DNA of 64,000 nucleotides, from positions 4,206,346 through 4,270,345 of the forward strand of contig JAVLUZ010000143.1 of the NCBI GenBank assembly GCA_036768485.1, written 5' to 3'. The DNA comes from Mermis nigrescens. Lineage: Eukaryota > Nematoda > Enoplea > Mermithida > Mermithidae. The translations under genes and the position numbers were made by a program. Within the stretch, counting starts at the first letter, position 1, and each line of letters begins with the position of its first letter. Below the pieces are notes generated by a model. That model had not been told where the DNA came from. It ran no database searches and saw only the letters and a list, made by a program, of their open reading frames with translations. Shown one piece after another: positions 23,501 through 31,489 of the stretch.

Positions 23501-26500
23501 CTTACGACACATTGTATTTAATGAAAAAAACGACTTTTACTCAAATGCGCGTTGTACAAGAACAAATAAAGCTGCGAATACGAAACTCTGCAACATCTTT
23601 ATGAAGGTTTTTATCTATTGATTAAAGTAAATTTCATTCAAATTGAGCGAGTCGTTTTGAAGTTACAAGGTTTGATATAGGTTTCGTTTTTTAAACACCC
23701 TGTATATACCTAGATTTGGCGCTTCGCGCCTATAAGGGCCGAGTCTCTATGTTTAAGCGTTTAACCCATTTTATGATGTTTTATGCGTCATACTACTGCG
23801 TTGTGGTGTAGAAATTTGTATTGGTGCTGCCGCCCCGTAAGCCCGTGCTCTATGTTCTGCTGCCTGGCCAATTATCTGTAAATATTTTTGGCCTGCTTTT
23901 TTCAAAATAGGCCAAAAAAGATCAGCGACTTTTTTCTGATTTTGATTAATTAAGGTGTTGTATTATCGTTGTATAGCCTGACGTCCAAATTTAGTGCTTC
24001 GCTTTTGATGATGATTTATTGTGCACGCACTTACATGTCTCGAAGTTGAAAAAATGCAAAAATAGAACAGGTCGGCCCTTTGCGCCAATGCTTCAATGTG
24101 CAGTGAACCAAGATAGCTAAACTAAAACTGAACTAAAATTAGAACAGGCCGTAAACAGTAGCATGGGGGTGTCCGACATGACGCTGCTCGCTACTTATGC
24201 ACATTAGGTAAAAGGCAATTAAATTTAATTGGTTTTGTCCGTCCTGGATAACCGACTGTGCATTAAAAGTTCGACGCTTCGTGCTTATACTTTAAAGTGT
24301 AGCGTGCTTTATTGTGTAGTAGTATGGTCCGAAATTTGGCGCTTTGCACCTACAATTTCAGAGTCTCTATGCTTAAGCACGTACTATGCTTAAGCATTGT
24401 ATACCTCAAGGGGCCAGGAGTACTACTACCGTGATAGTTTGCACGCGTTTCGTGCGAAAAGTTTTTAAGGATCTTCGGAAAATCTTATAATTTTGCTAAG
24501 GATAATCGATCACATTGTAAATGGAAGAATTGAAACTTTGAATACGATGAAAATTCTAAATGGGAAAGCAAATAATACATATAATAGAGTCAGATTCTGA
24601 TTTTCCAATCTTCAACATTTATACCAGTAATGCACTCAATAATATTTATATATTATTGAGTGCATAAATTTATTAATTTTTAGCGACCTTTGAAAATACA
24701 TGCACAATGTCGACAAGTAAGAGTAATTATAACAGACAAGCATATGGAAGCTTTGGGGGCTGGACTTCCCCCTGAATGGAAAATGTAAATAATGCGGCCT
24801 CCGCTGGTACCTAAGTGCATACAGCTACCTAGACGGGGACCGATTTTGTACCTACGGGGCTTACTTAAGTACTTGGCTACACTTGGCGCTGGTCAGGTTG
24901 CTAGAGCGAAACGCCTTTATTCAACCTCTAGACCCTCAAAGACTAATGGCCTCAATCTCCTCGGTCCTACTCTTGCTGACCGATACCTAACAGAGATTTT
25001 GGCAGCTACGCCCTAGATACCTAGCACAGAAGTAATAAAGTAGCTCCGGTTTTACACGCGAGGTCAGTTGACTTTTTTGGATTGAAAATCCAATAAAATT
25101 CTTAAGTTGTATTTTCAACTTGTTCACTAGTTCAGTTCAATCTTGAAATGTTTTTCGGTTCCTAATAGCACAATGAACTATGAAAACAACAACATAGAGC
25201 TCTCCACCAGGCAGTCATCCTTCATAAAAATTATGTAATAATTTTTATGATTTTTGGTTTGAAAACGGATGATAGAATTTTGATAAAAGAGAATAAACTA
25301 AAAGAAATTCACCTGAATCGCAGGGCTGTAGAAATATTTAGGGGCCATCCACCGGTGTTGAACTACCTGCGATATAATGTACACTAAATGAATAAAACAA
25401 AACGTCGTTTGCTAAGACGAAAAACAGCCAACTGTACAGCTAAGAGGCGACACCAATAAAGATCTAACTAAACGAATATTCTAGAGACTTTAAATATGCT
25501 TATGATAGTGAAATTTAAAATAGGCGTAATTTTTAAAGTAGGTAACCAATAAGATTTAGATAGACGTCGTCTATATACAATGTTGATTTTTTCCGATCTC
25601 AACACAGGCTTAACTGGAATAGCGGTCACGTCGCTTATGTTTTTGATATGAGAGAAAAGGGGATATTGATTGAATCTACAGGCTAGCTCACGTGGCGTAC
25701 CTCGAAGGTGCGTACATGACTTTGCTAGTGGGACCAATCACGGCGAAGCACGTGAATCGCCTCGGCTTTTTGCTGGACAATCTCGTTGTCCGGAAACGAA
25801 TATCTGCATCTTTTCGGCTAGCGCACCGAATCCAAAAACGGCAAACATGAGACTACGTAACTTGGCGAATACCAGGTCTTTTTTGAAACGGTAAAGAACG
25901 TTCCATTCGAAATCATCAAATGCGTGTAGGTACATACAAAATAAGAAATTTTATGGGGAAAATGAGACAAAATAAAGGCCAAAGTGGATAAAAATTGAAA
26001 ATCTTCCTCAAAACTGATTGAAATTGACCAGAAACTGAGGAATAACTAAGGTTTAAAGCTAATTTAGCGTTTATACCGGTCTTTGAGGTCATTTTGGCAT
26101 GAAAAGCTCAATTTTGTACCCTCTTCCCAGACCGTCATACCATGCTGTGCATCTAATGCTTAAGCGTTATGACGTCGGTCGAAAAAGTGAGCGAAACTCA
26201 GGAAAAAGTCGAATTATTATGTTAAGGAAAATAATTTAATATTTGAAAATCTGGCCCAAAATTTATTGTTTATTTTTCTATCAAGACAACGCGAATGTTG
26301 CTGCCGGTTTCGATTTTCCACGGCGTTATTTTCGTCGTGTTTATGTTGGTCACTTACAAGCTGAAATTGTACTTTGGTACGAGTAAAATCACCATTTCTT
26401 ACATCAATATTCAATTGGGTTTCCTGTGCATGTCAACATTTGATACGCTGATGCATCCGGTCCTTTGCTTGAAGTTTTCCGATTCGTTGGCGGCCATATT

Positions 26501-26509
26501 TGTTTCAAA
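14196..26509 (+). CDS. seven-helix GPCR, nematode chemoreceptor-like (3 exons seen)
   Basis: Three exons, 14196-14596, 18605-18953 and 26286-26509, join in one frame (401+349+224 nt). The first 133 codons plus two bases end ...ISID + AG, and exon 2 supplies the A, giving an IDRCVATYKR helix-3 motif. Exon 2 ends on a complete codon before GTAAGC, and exon 3 begins directly with TTRMLLPV at helix 6. Predicted layout: N-glycosylation sites N5 and N27, helix 1 about 34-57, helix 3 about 112-134 with Cys109, helix 4 about 156-175, Cys185 or Cys187 in the second outer loop, helix 5 about 197-220, helix 6 about 255-275, helix 7 about 288-312. Exon 3 ends in phase 2 at GTAAGT; the C-terminal exon lies beyond or in the N gap. 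Plasma-membrane receptor; ligand unknown. It resembles nematode serpentine chemoreceptors (Sra/Srab/Srsx-like) but I cannot fix the subfamily. Confidence 0.85.
14606..14990 (+). repeat. dispersed repeat, family 2 copy in GPCR intron 1
   Basis: Begins just inside the intron with CACACGCGAGCGTGGGG and ends around GAATTCCCATGCTGTGCA. Interior matches other family 2 copies. No coding potential. Confidence 0.55.
16203..16439 (+). pseudogene. possible 5' coding remnant of the hAT element
   Basis: An open stretch of 78 codons inside the hAT element with an acidic, Ser/Asp-rich second half. Its place is right for an N-terminal transposase remnant, but I see no BED finger or RNase H-like motif, so the link is only positional. 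Confidence 0.25.
16694..17513 (-). mobile_element. MULE-like MITE, copy 3 (nested, itself interrupted)
   Basis: Starts CATACCTAGACGTGGGGT and resumes after the inner insertion with GGGGTTTGGAGTATGCACC, then the family interior (CCCCCCAGAATT, TTTCCGCCATAGCACCATTT) to GCACCCCCAGAACTTTGGTGC. It ends where hAT transposase coding resumes. Flanking duplication is too decayed to fix. Confidence 0.65.
16712..17277. mobile_element. hAT-type MITE, innermost of three nested elements
   Basis: Starts CAAGGGCGGATTCAGC and ends ...CTAGATCCGCCACTG, with a perfect 8-bp duplication CGTGGGGT at 16704-16711 and 17278-17285. 566 bp. Same family as 7948-8147. Because the duplicated bases belong to the MULE-like MITE, the insertion order is hAT, then MULE-like, then this one. 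Confidence 0.88.
17514..17710 (+). pseudogene. hAT transposase C-terminal (dimerisation) fragment
   Basis: Reads LAVPATSAPCERVFSRAAFI followed by a KKRHNLSNKRLESKIFLRHL segment, the hallmark of the hAT C-terminal dimerisation region (S.P.ER.FS...R..L...L...L). Only about 55 residues are left; the catalytic RNase H-like core is missing, and the 5' part is displaced by the MULE-like MITE. Confidence 0.9.
18605..18953 (+). CDS. GPCR exon 2 (intracellular loop 2 to loop 3)
   Basis: Acceptor TATCTTTTCAAAG ends at 18604, donor AAA|GTAAGC at 18954. Encodes the RCVATYKR turn, helices 4 and 5 and the start of the third inner loop (HSLAQRFTMWANMK), a segment of the kind found before helix 6 in nematode serpentine receptors. 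A family 2 repeat starts within 30 bp of the donor. Confidence 0.85.
18975..19380 (+). repeat. dispersed repeat, family 2 copy in GPCR intron 2
   Basis: Runs from GTACATGATCTTGGAGGG to CTCATGCTGTGCACGTCTGG. Word order matches the copies at 14606 and 42690. Confidence 0.55.
19816..20063 (-). mobile_element. MULE-like MITE, copy 4, in left arm of the palindrome
   Basis: Starts ACACCTGGGCGTGG, ends ...GCTGCCAACGTATG. Flanks CATGTTAGC and CATGTAAGT match at seven of nine positions. The opposite palindrome arm near 24015-24035 shows the uninterrupted site, confirming the borders. Confidence 0.85.
20418..21052 (-). pseudogene. C2H2 zinc-finger ORF, left arm copy (broken)
   Basis: Begins MNKICEICGKQLLNNF and continues to a C2H2 finger (C-x2-C-x12-H-x4-H), then an acidic Ser/Asn/Glu-rich tract and a WRFLVKVVLSDFEDFPNSIQ segment. 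A TAA replaces the TAC that the other copies have just after the QTEPF word (near 20741), and the C-terminal part continues only with further damage to a stop near 20418. Function unknown; a single finger with an acidic tail suggests a nucleic-acid-binding accessory protein of the element. No similarity to a transposase core is visible. Confidence 0.7.
21420..21890. repeat. central nested hairpins of the palindrome
   Basis: The words CAGAGGAATGTG, CGATGTGATGGTTTTTGTGC and AGAATGTGAGGTGCAC occur several times in both orientations, so several smaller hairpins sit inside the larger one. The same block is at 37440-37780 in the second copy. Confidence 0.8.
22241..22836 (+). pseudogene. C2H2 zinc-finger ORF, right arm copy (broken)
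   Basis: Same start (MNKICEICGKQLLNNF) and finger as the left arm. Breaks relative to the other copies: a 4-base loss after the HGISE word, a 1-base gain near 22373, and a TGG to TGA change near 22452. From 22486 the frame is open again to 22836. Damage differs from the left arm, so the two copies decayed separately. Confidence 0.7.
22897..23702. mobile_element. mariner-type palindromic MITE in the right arm
   Basis: Ends CAGGGTGTTTCAAAAAAACG and ...TTTTTAAACACCCTG, flanked by TA (22895-22896, 23703-23704). Its two halves are complementary over about 400 bp each, so it is itself a foldback. The left arm near 20395 keeps the empty TATATACC site. Confidence 0.85.
24435..25681. repeat. intron DNA; inverted partner of 35930-36345 at about 24790-25275
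   Basis: About 24790-25275 aligns as a reverse complement with about 35930-36345. Shared words include ACTTAAGTAC, GCAGCTACGCCCTA, GAGGTCAGTTGAC, CATAGAGCTC and AACAACAACA/TGTTGTTG with TTAGGAACC. The rest has no recognised feature. Confidence 0.65.
25682..25850 (+). CDS. orphan exon-like segment in GPCR intron 2
   Basis: Follows an acceptor-like GAATCTACAG and is open for 56 codons to a TGA at 25848, with coding-like codon choice (GTG, GCG, CTC, GAC) and higher GC than its flanks. It reads LAHVAYLEGAYMTLLVGPIT and continues as an amphipathic, basic stretch. Its entry phase does not match GPCR exon 2, so it is not an internal exon of that receptor as modelled. No family recognised; the minus strand is also partly open here. 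Confidence 0.35.
25851..26285. other. intron DNA before GPCR exon 3
   Basis: AT-rich DNA with a possible short family 3 relic near 26060-26160. Ends in the acceptor TTTTTCTATCAAG used by exon 3. Confidence 0.4.
26286..26509 (+). CDS. GPCR exon 3 (helices 6 and 7)
   Basis: Reads TTRMLLPVSIFHGVIFVVFM at helix 6, then a second hydrophobic helix ending TLMHPVLCLKF, where HP stands at the usual NP position of helix 7. Donor is AA|GTAAGT with GT at 26510-26511, leaving two bases for a further exon. The N gap starts 59 bp later. Confidence 0.85.
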
Positions 26510-26568
26510 GTAAGTAGCTACATGCATAGTTAAATGTTTTTTTGTCGACAGTAATGGATTCATGTCGT

Positions 26569-26668
26569 NNNNNNNNNNNNNNNNNNNNNNNNNNNNNNNN
26601 NNNNNNNNNNNNNNNNNNNNNNNNNNNNNNNNNNNNNNNNNNNNNNNNNNNNNNNNNNNNNNNNNNNN
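26569..26668. other. assembly gap (100 N)
   Basis: Exactly 100 N, a conventional gap of unknown true size. Sequence to the right is retrotransposon DNA and does not continue the GPCR, so the join may not be contiguous. Confidence 0.99.
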
Positions 26669-29600
26669 CAAGCATGTACTGTTAATTTACCACCTAAGCA
26701 AGTTTCACAAGTCGTGCATGGTGTAGGCGAAATTACCGCAGTTGTTCGCTATAAAGTAAATATGACTTTAACAATCACGGAACAATCTATTTCTTCCTCA
26801 GTAGCTACAATTGATCAATTGCCGGAAGACATGCTCTTAGGATATGATTTTTATGAATCCGCACTCATGTGGGTTAATCCTATTGAGCGTTGTGCTTTTA
26901 TAAATAGCATAAAGGTTAATTTACTTTCATCTCACGAAAATTGCAATTTCCGCGCTGAAACCCAACGCAACCACAATTCTTCTGGTGTTGTGTGCATGTT
27001 TCGTTACCTGAGCCTGTTATTATACAACCTAGGCATGAACTAATTACACCTGGCTATATAAGTCACGGTTCTTGCACTTTTGATTTCGCAATACTGAACC
27101 TAATCCCGATTTTATGGAAAAAACTTCACTTTTATTGCTCCGTCTACAGTCGATGCTTCACAACCTCTAATACCCGTTCGCGTCTGTAACACTCCCAAGG
27201 CACCAATTCGCATTGACCTTGGTGAAATAATAGGTTCAACAACTGATGCCGTTGTGTTTGGCGTTTCATTTTGATGATAGGAATACCAGAACTTTTGTAT
27301 CAATAAATAAAGTTTTTGTAAACGGCTCCACAAGCATCTTCTAGATGGCGCGTCAAATTCGTGAACTTGCTTAAAATACAATCGCAATTTTTGCATTAAA
27401 TGAACCTCTCGGGTCGTACCCCTTGATGGAAACACCGCATTGATTATAGGTTAACCACCCGCTGTTGGTAACCACCGTGTTGAGCATTCTAGGAAGAGAA
27501 TCTATGCAGAAAAATTATAAATGAGGTCATTGGTGGATAAAATTATTCGACCTACAACTAGCCTAAGGGCAGTCCAGTTGGTTTCTTACTGGAAAAAGGA
27601 CGGTTTTCTTAGGCTAGCTGTCGGCTATCGATGGTTAAAATGACGTTACTTTCGGAAAACGCAAGTTTACCCTCTTCCACAATTAGACAATTATTTTGAT
27701 ACTTCAGGCAGTGTTGTATATTTTAGCACACTAGATTTTGACATCTGATATTGGCAAATTCAATTGACAATAAATCTCGCGAAAAAAACGGTGCATTTTA
27801 TATGTCCTGTTGGCCGCTTACTAATTTGAAGTTTTATTCTTTGTTTAAAGAATGCTACCGCAGATTTTCAAAGCACTAATGGAGCTTGTGTTTCCGCAGG
27901 TTCAAATTGAAATCTTTGTCTCGTTTACATTGATGACATAATTATTTTTTCACGTACTTTCAGCAATATCAAAAGATCTTGAAAATGTCTTCATTGCTCT
28001 TAAAAAGGCAAACTTACATTTTTCTTATAAATGCCATTCCATCTTGATGCAGAGGTAAAATTTCTTGGCCACAGCATCAAAAAGAATGGGCATTGCTCCC
28101 GATATGTCTAAAGTCGCAGACGGAATCTCGCTCTTGCACCAAAACCGTTAAATCCGTGCAGAAATTTCTTGGCTTAGTCCAATGGTTTAGGAAATTCGTT
28201 AAAGATCTCGCTAAAATCGCTAAACTGCTGTTCCATCTTCTACGTAACATGTTAAATTTTGTTGGAAGGTTGAGCACCAAAACCGCTTTTGAGCTTCTGA
28301 AGAAAGCATTTATATTCCACCTATCTTGCAATTACCAAAATTCGATCATGAGCACCAATTTATTTTAACAACTGACGCAAGTAACTATGCTAGGTGCTAT
28401 TTTTACCAGTTATCAATAATATCCAAAACATTTATTCTTTAGCTACTAGTTTGCAAGCAATTCCCGTTGAACAATACCATGCTACTTCAGAAAAAAGAAG
28501 CACAGAGCGTGTAGTGTGGGCCATCAAATAACATCAATATTATCTTTACAGTAAAAAATTCATTGTTGAAACGGATCATCAAGCTGCTAACCTGGCTAAA
28601 TGTTAAAGACCCATCGAGTCATTGCTCGCTAGTCTCAAATTACAGGAATACGAATATGATATCGCTAATGCCTCGTCTATAACTTGCGCTGATCTTCTTT
28701 CACGCTATCCTAAACATGATCATGCAGTTCAACATAAAGTAGAAAGCGCAAAATATTCATTAACATCAGAATTGAATCCTAAGATTCTTGAGTCAGAGCT
28801 GATCAATCAGTTCCACCTGAACGATCGTAAGCATAATACCCTACTGCTAATTAATCATCCAAACACACAAAATACAAATCCTACTGAAAACCGATCCTAT
28901 TAATTCTAAAACCACCTACATTTTGCAACGCTTGTTACTTACCGACGAGAAAAAGCAAATGCTAACACTCATGCTTATCATTGAGCAACGTGCAGATGAC
29001 GAATTGTATAAATTCGTATTGCATTGAATGACTTAACAACAAAAAATATTGTGACGAATTTTTTCTGTGAACGATGTACTTTTTGTTGTTTTCAACTTGC
29101 CATCACCAACGGTCGTTCATCAAATTGTCATACCCAAATCCTTGTGTTGCTTCATATTAACGGAATTTCATGACTCTATTTTTCGAGCTCATTTTTCATT
29201 GCTAAAATCTTGCCCGCCATACAAATGCGTTATTGGTGGCCGTTGCATGGAAAATGATGTAATCACAAGTATGTAGGAATTGTGATGTGTGTTTACAACG
29301 TAAGGTCGCATTAAATTCCACATCCGTTCCGCCGTAACCAATCAGCATCCGCGCCCTTTGAACTCATTGCGTGCGATTGTTTGTATATGCCGCGATCTCC
29401 TCCGGAACACCAAATTGTAGTTTTTATGATTATTTTTACAAAATATGAAGCTGCTGTTTCTGATAGCAACAACTATTGCGAATCTATTACTAAGAGAAAT
29501 TATAATTATCGCTATGAAGTCCCCAAGAAATTTTTGACAGATCGGGTCAAATTTACATCTACTCCTGATTTCGGAAGTTTGTAAACTATTAAACGTTCGT

Positions 29601-30160
29601 GCCATTTGCCAACCTCTATATCACCCCAGTGTGATGGGTTGGTGAACGTTATAATCGCATATTGATTGATGGTTTGTCTAAGCTGAGTGCGCGATCACAC
29701 AGTATGATTGGGAACAATTTTTACCCTTCGCATTATTTGCATAATGTTGACTCCACAATCATCAACTAATATATCTCCTTTTGAAATGCTTTATGGTCGT
29801 GAACCAGTGCATTTCCTCTTGACACTTTACTTCATAAATGACTTCGGGATAAATCCGAATTTACCATCTGCTGCGGAAAATACGTCATTGATTTAAAGCT
29901 GACTTGCAGGATCTGCATGAACGGCGTCTCAAAATTTATCTCAAGCGCTGTGGCAGCAAAAATCGCAATACGACAAAGCCAGAATACACACAAATTTTTT
30001 AATCTCTCGGATATAGTCTACCACAATACTTTCAGTCATTCAACTCAATCGGTAAACTATCACCCATGTGTTGGTCCCTATTTGATTAATGACTTACGCC
30101 TGAAACTGCGAAAATTGCATATGTCTATATTCTTATTATTCATCAATGTCACAGAATAAT
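26669..30160 (+). pseudogene. Ty3/gypsy-type pol remnant (protease, RT, RNase H, integrase)
   Basis: Multiple frameshifts and stops, but the domains appear in order. A protease-like tail ends with LPEDMLLGYDF (26714-26910). Reverse transcriptase words LRLAVGYRWLN and YIDDIIIFS lie between about 27560 and 27960. Then KFLGHSIKKNG near 28060, an RNase H tail ERVVWAIK, FIVETDHQAANL and a following ITCADLLSRYP near 28680. Integrase follows with QPLYHPSVMG near 29620 and FEMLYGREPVHFL near 29780. The order PR-RT-RH-IN is that of Ty3/gypsy elements. No LTR was found for it; its 5' part is cut off by the N gap. Confidence 0.85.
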
Positions 30161-30376
30161 TTTTGCTGAATGCAATGAATTATTCTGATTAATTGTGGGA
30201 AAAATATTTTATGCCTTTAAGGATTTATGTTGTGTTTTCACACATTTCTGCTCTGCAGGTAGTAATGTGAAATGAGGATTTATCATAGAATAAAAAAGAA
30301 GATCAAGGCACAAGCCAAAGTGATGAGTTTGTCTGTTAGTACATGTTTATTATTGCTCAATGTTTTTCCTTTGCAG

Positions 30377-30536
30377 ATTCATACAACATGGCAGTGCCTC
30401 ACAGGAAGGGAGGGATGCTGGAGGAAGAGCTGCTGATGGCACGGAGGATGCATCTCGTGCTTCTGATGAGCTGGCTGAGCACCAGCAGGAGTTTGAGTGC
30501 TGGGATTATTGGACAACTTTCTTCACCAGACATTGA
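30377..30536 (+). CDS. orphan exon-like segment, acidic
   Basis: Starts after a strong acceptor-like TTTTTCCTTTGCAG (AG at 30375-30376) and is open to a TGA at 30534. Reads QHGSASQEGRDAGGRAADGT and continues acidic to EFECWDYWTTFF. GC content is well above the flanks. No family recognised. It may be a host exon or a piece of another element. Confidence 0.3.
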
Positions 30537-30780
30537 CATCCATACAGGCCTCAACATTTATCTCACAGCCTGCAGTTACAAGCAACATATGGTGTCCCAA
30601 CACAGAAAGGCATAAATGATCACAACTCGTGGGAGAATCGGTTTGCAGAAGTCCCTTGGTAACCCTCGTACCAAAGAATAGGCTTTTACCCACCGTCTTA
30701 GTCTCCGATGACCAGACGTCATTTGCGCCATTTGGGTGTTAATTCAGCCATCGAATATGACTAATGGCACTTTATTTTAG

Positions 30781-30945
30781 GCTACGACTTCTGAATTTGT
30801 GGGAATGACAGAAAGGCAGAGGCCAGAAGACCTGGGACCTGCGTTTGTGCGCAACTATGTCCCACTTACCAGGACCTCCATGGCCCATTCGTACGCCACG
30901 TCCAAGTTGCGAGCGCGACTGGCCATGTGTTTTGCTGGGATCTAG
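30781..30945 (+). CDS. orphan exon-like segment, basic
   Basis: Begins right after CACTTTATTTTAG and is open for 54 codons to a TAG at 30943. Reads MTERQRPEDLGPAFVRNYVP then SYATSKLRARLAMCF with C/G-rich third positions typical of coding DNA. No family recognised. Together with 30377-30536 it could belong to one spliced gene, but I could not prove phase agreement. Confidence 0.3.
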   Translation, partial: ATTSEFVGMTERQRPEDLGPAFVRNYVPLTRTSMAHSYATSKLRARLAMCFAGI

Positions 30946-31489
30946 CGAAGCTCGCAACTCCGTTTGGCTTCACTCAGTTGCTCAAACACGCTTACCTAAC
31001 GTATATGGTGTTATGACCCGACGCAAGATCGACTTGGTGACGCCTTTCCATGTCTACGGGGCCAACATTTGAGGAAATTGTTGCAATCTGATGCAGAAAT
31101 TGCAATAAACTGCACTGGAAAGACCCATTTATTGCAAATTTCAATGACATTCAGCTACAAGTGAGAAATATTTACTCGTCACATTTATTGTAGCGCAACC
31201 GCATTTGTTAAAGCGCTTGGCAGAATTCTTTTTCGACATGTATATTGGATCCGAACGTGCCTGAACTTAGAAAGTAGAGCTACCTTAACTGCAGAGCAGC
31301 ATATTATCGGAACATGATGCCTCATACTGCTTTGTATTATAAGGTGCTCACAGAGAATTCATTTACTGATTACAGAAAGCCCACATGCCAGGCTTTTCAG
31401 TTATTTTCATTAAGGCTAGTGGTCCGAAAGCTAAAGTACGCATACCATTGTTGACTAGCAAGCCACCACAAGGGGCAGTTGACCAGCGC

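Larger units (their letters stand above)
19417..24427. mobile_element. 5.0 kb palindromic (foldback) element with a C2H2 ORF in each arm
   Basis: The two halves are near-complementary over more than 2 kb, centre near 21650. Ends GTAGGCTCCTGGTCC and ...GGGGCCAGGAGTACTACT are inverted repeats; ACCGTGA is duplicated at 19410-19416 and 24428-24434. Each arm carries, from the centre outward, a nested hairpin zone, a C2H2-type ORF pointing outward, and a GGCGCGAAGCGCC-type hairpin zone. A MULE-like MITE (left arm) and a mariner-type palindrome (right arm) inserted after the palindrome formed, since the opposite arm keeps the empty site in each case. I do not recognise a transposase. It lies wholly in GPCR intron 2. 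Confidence 0.85.
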
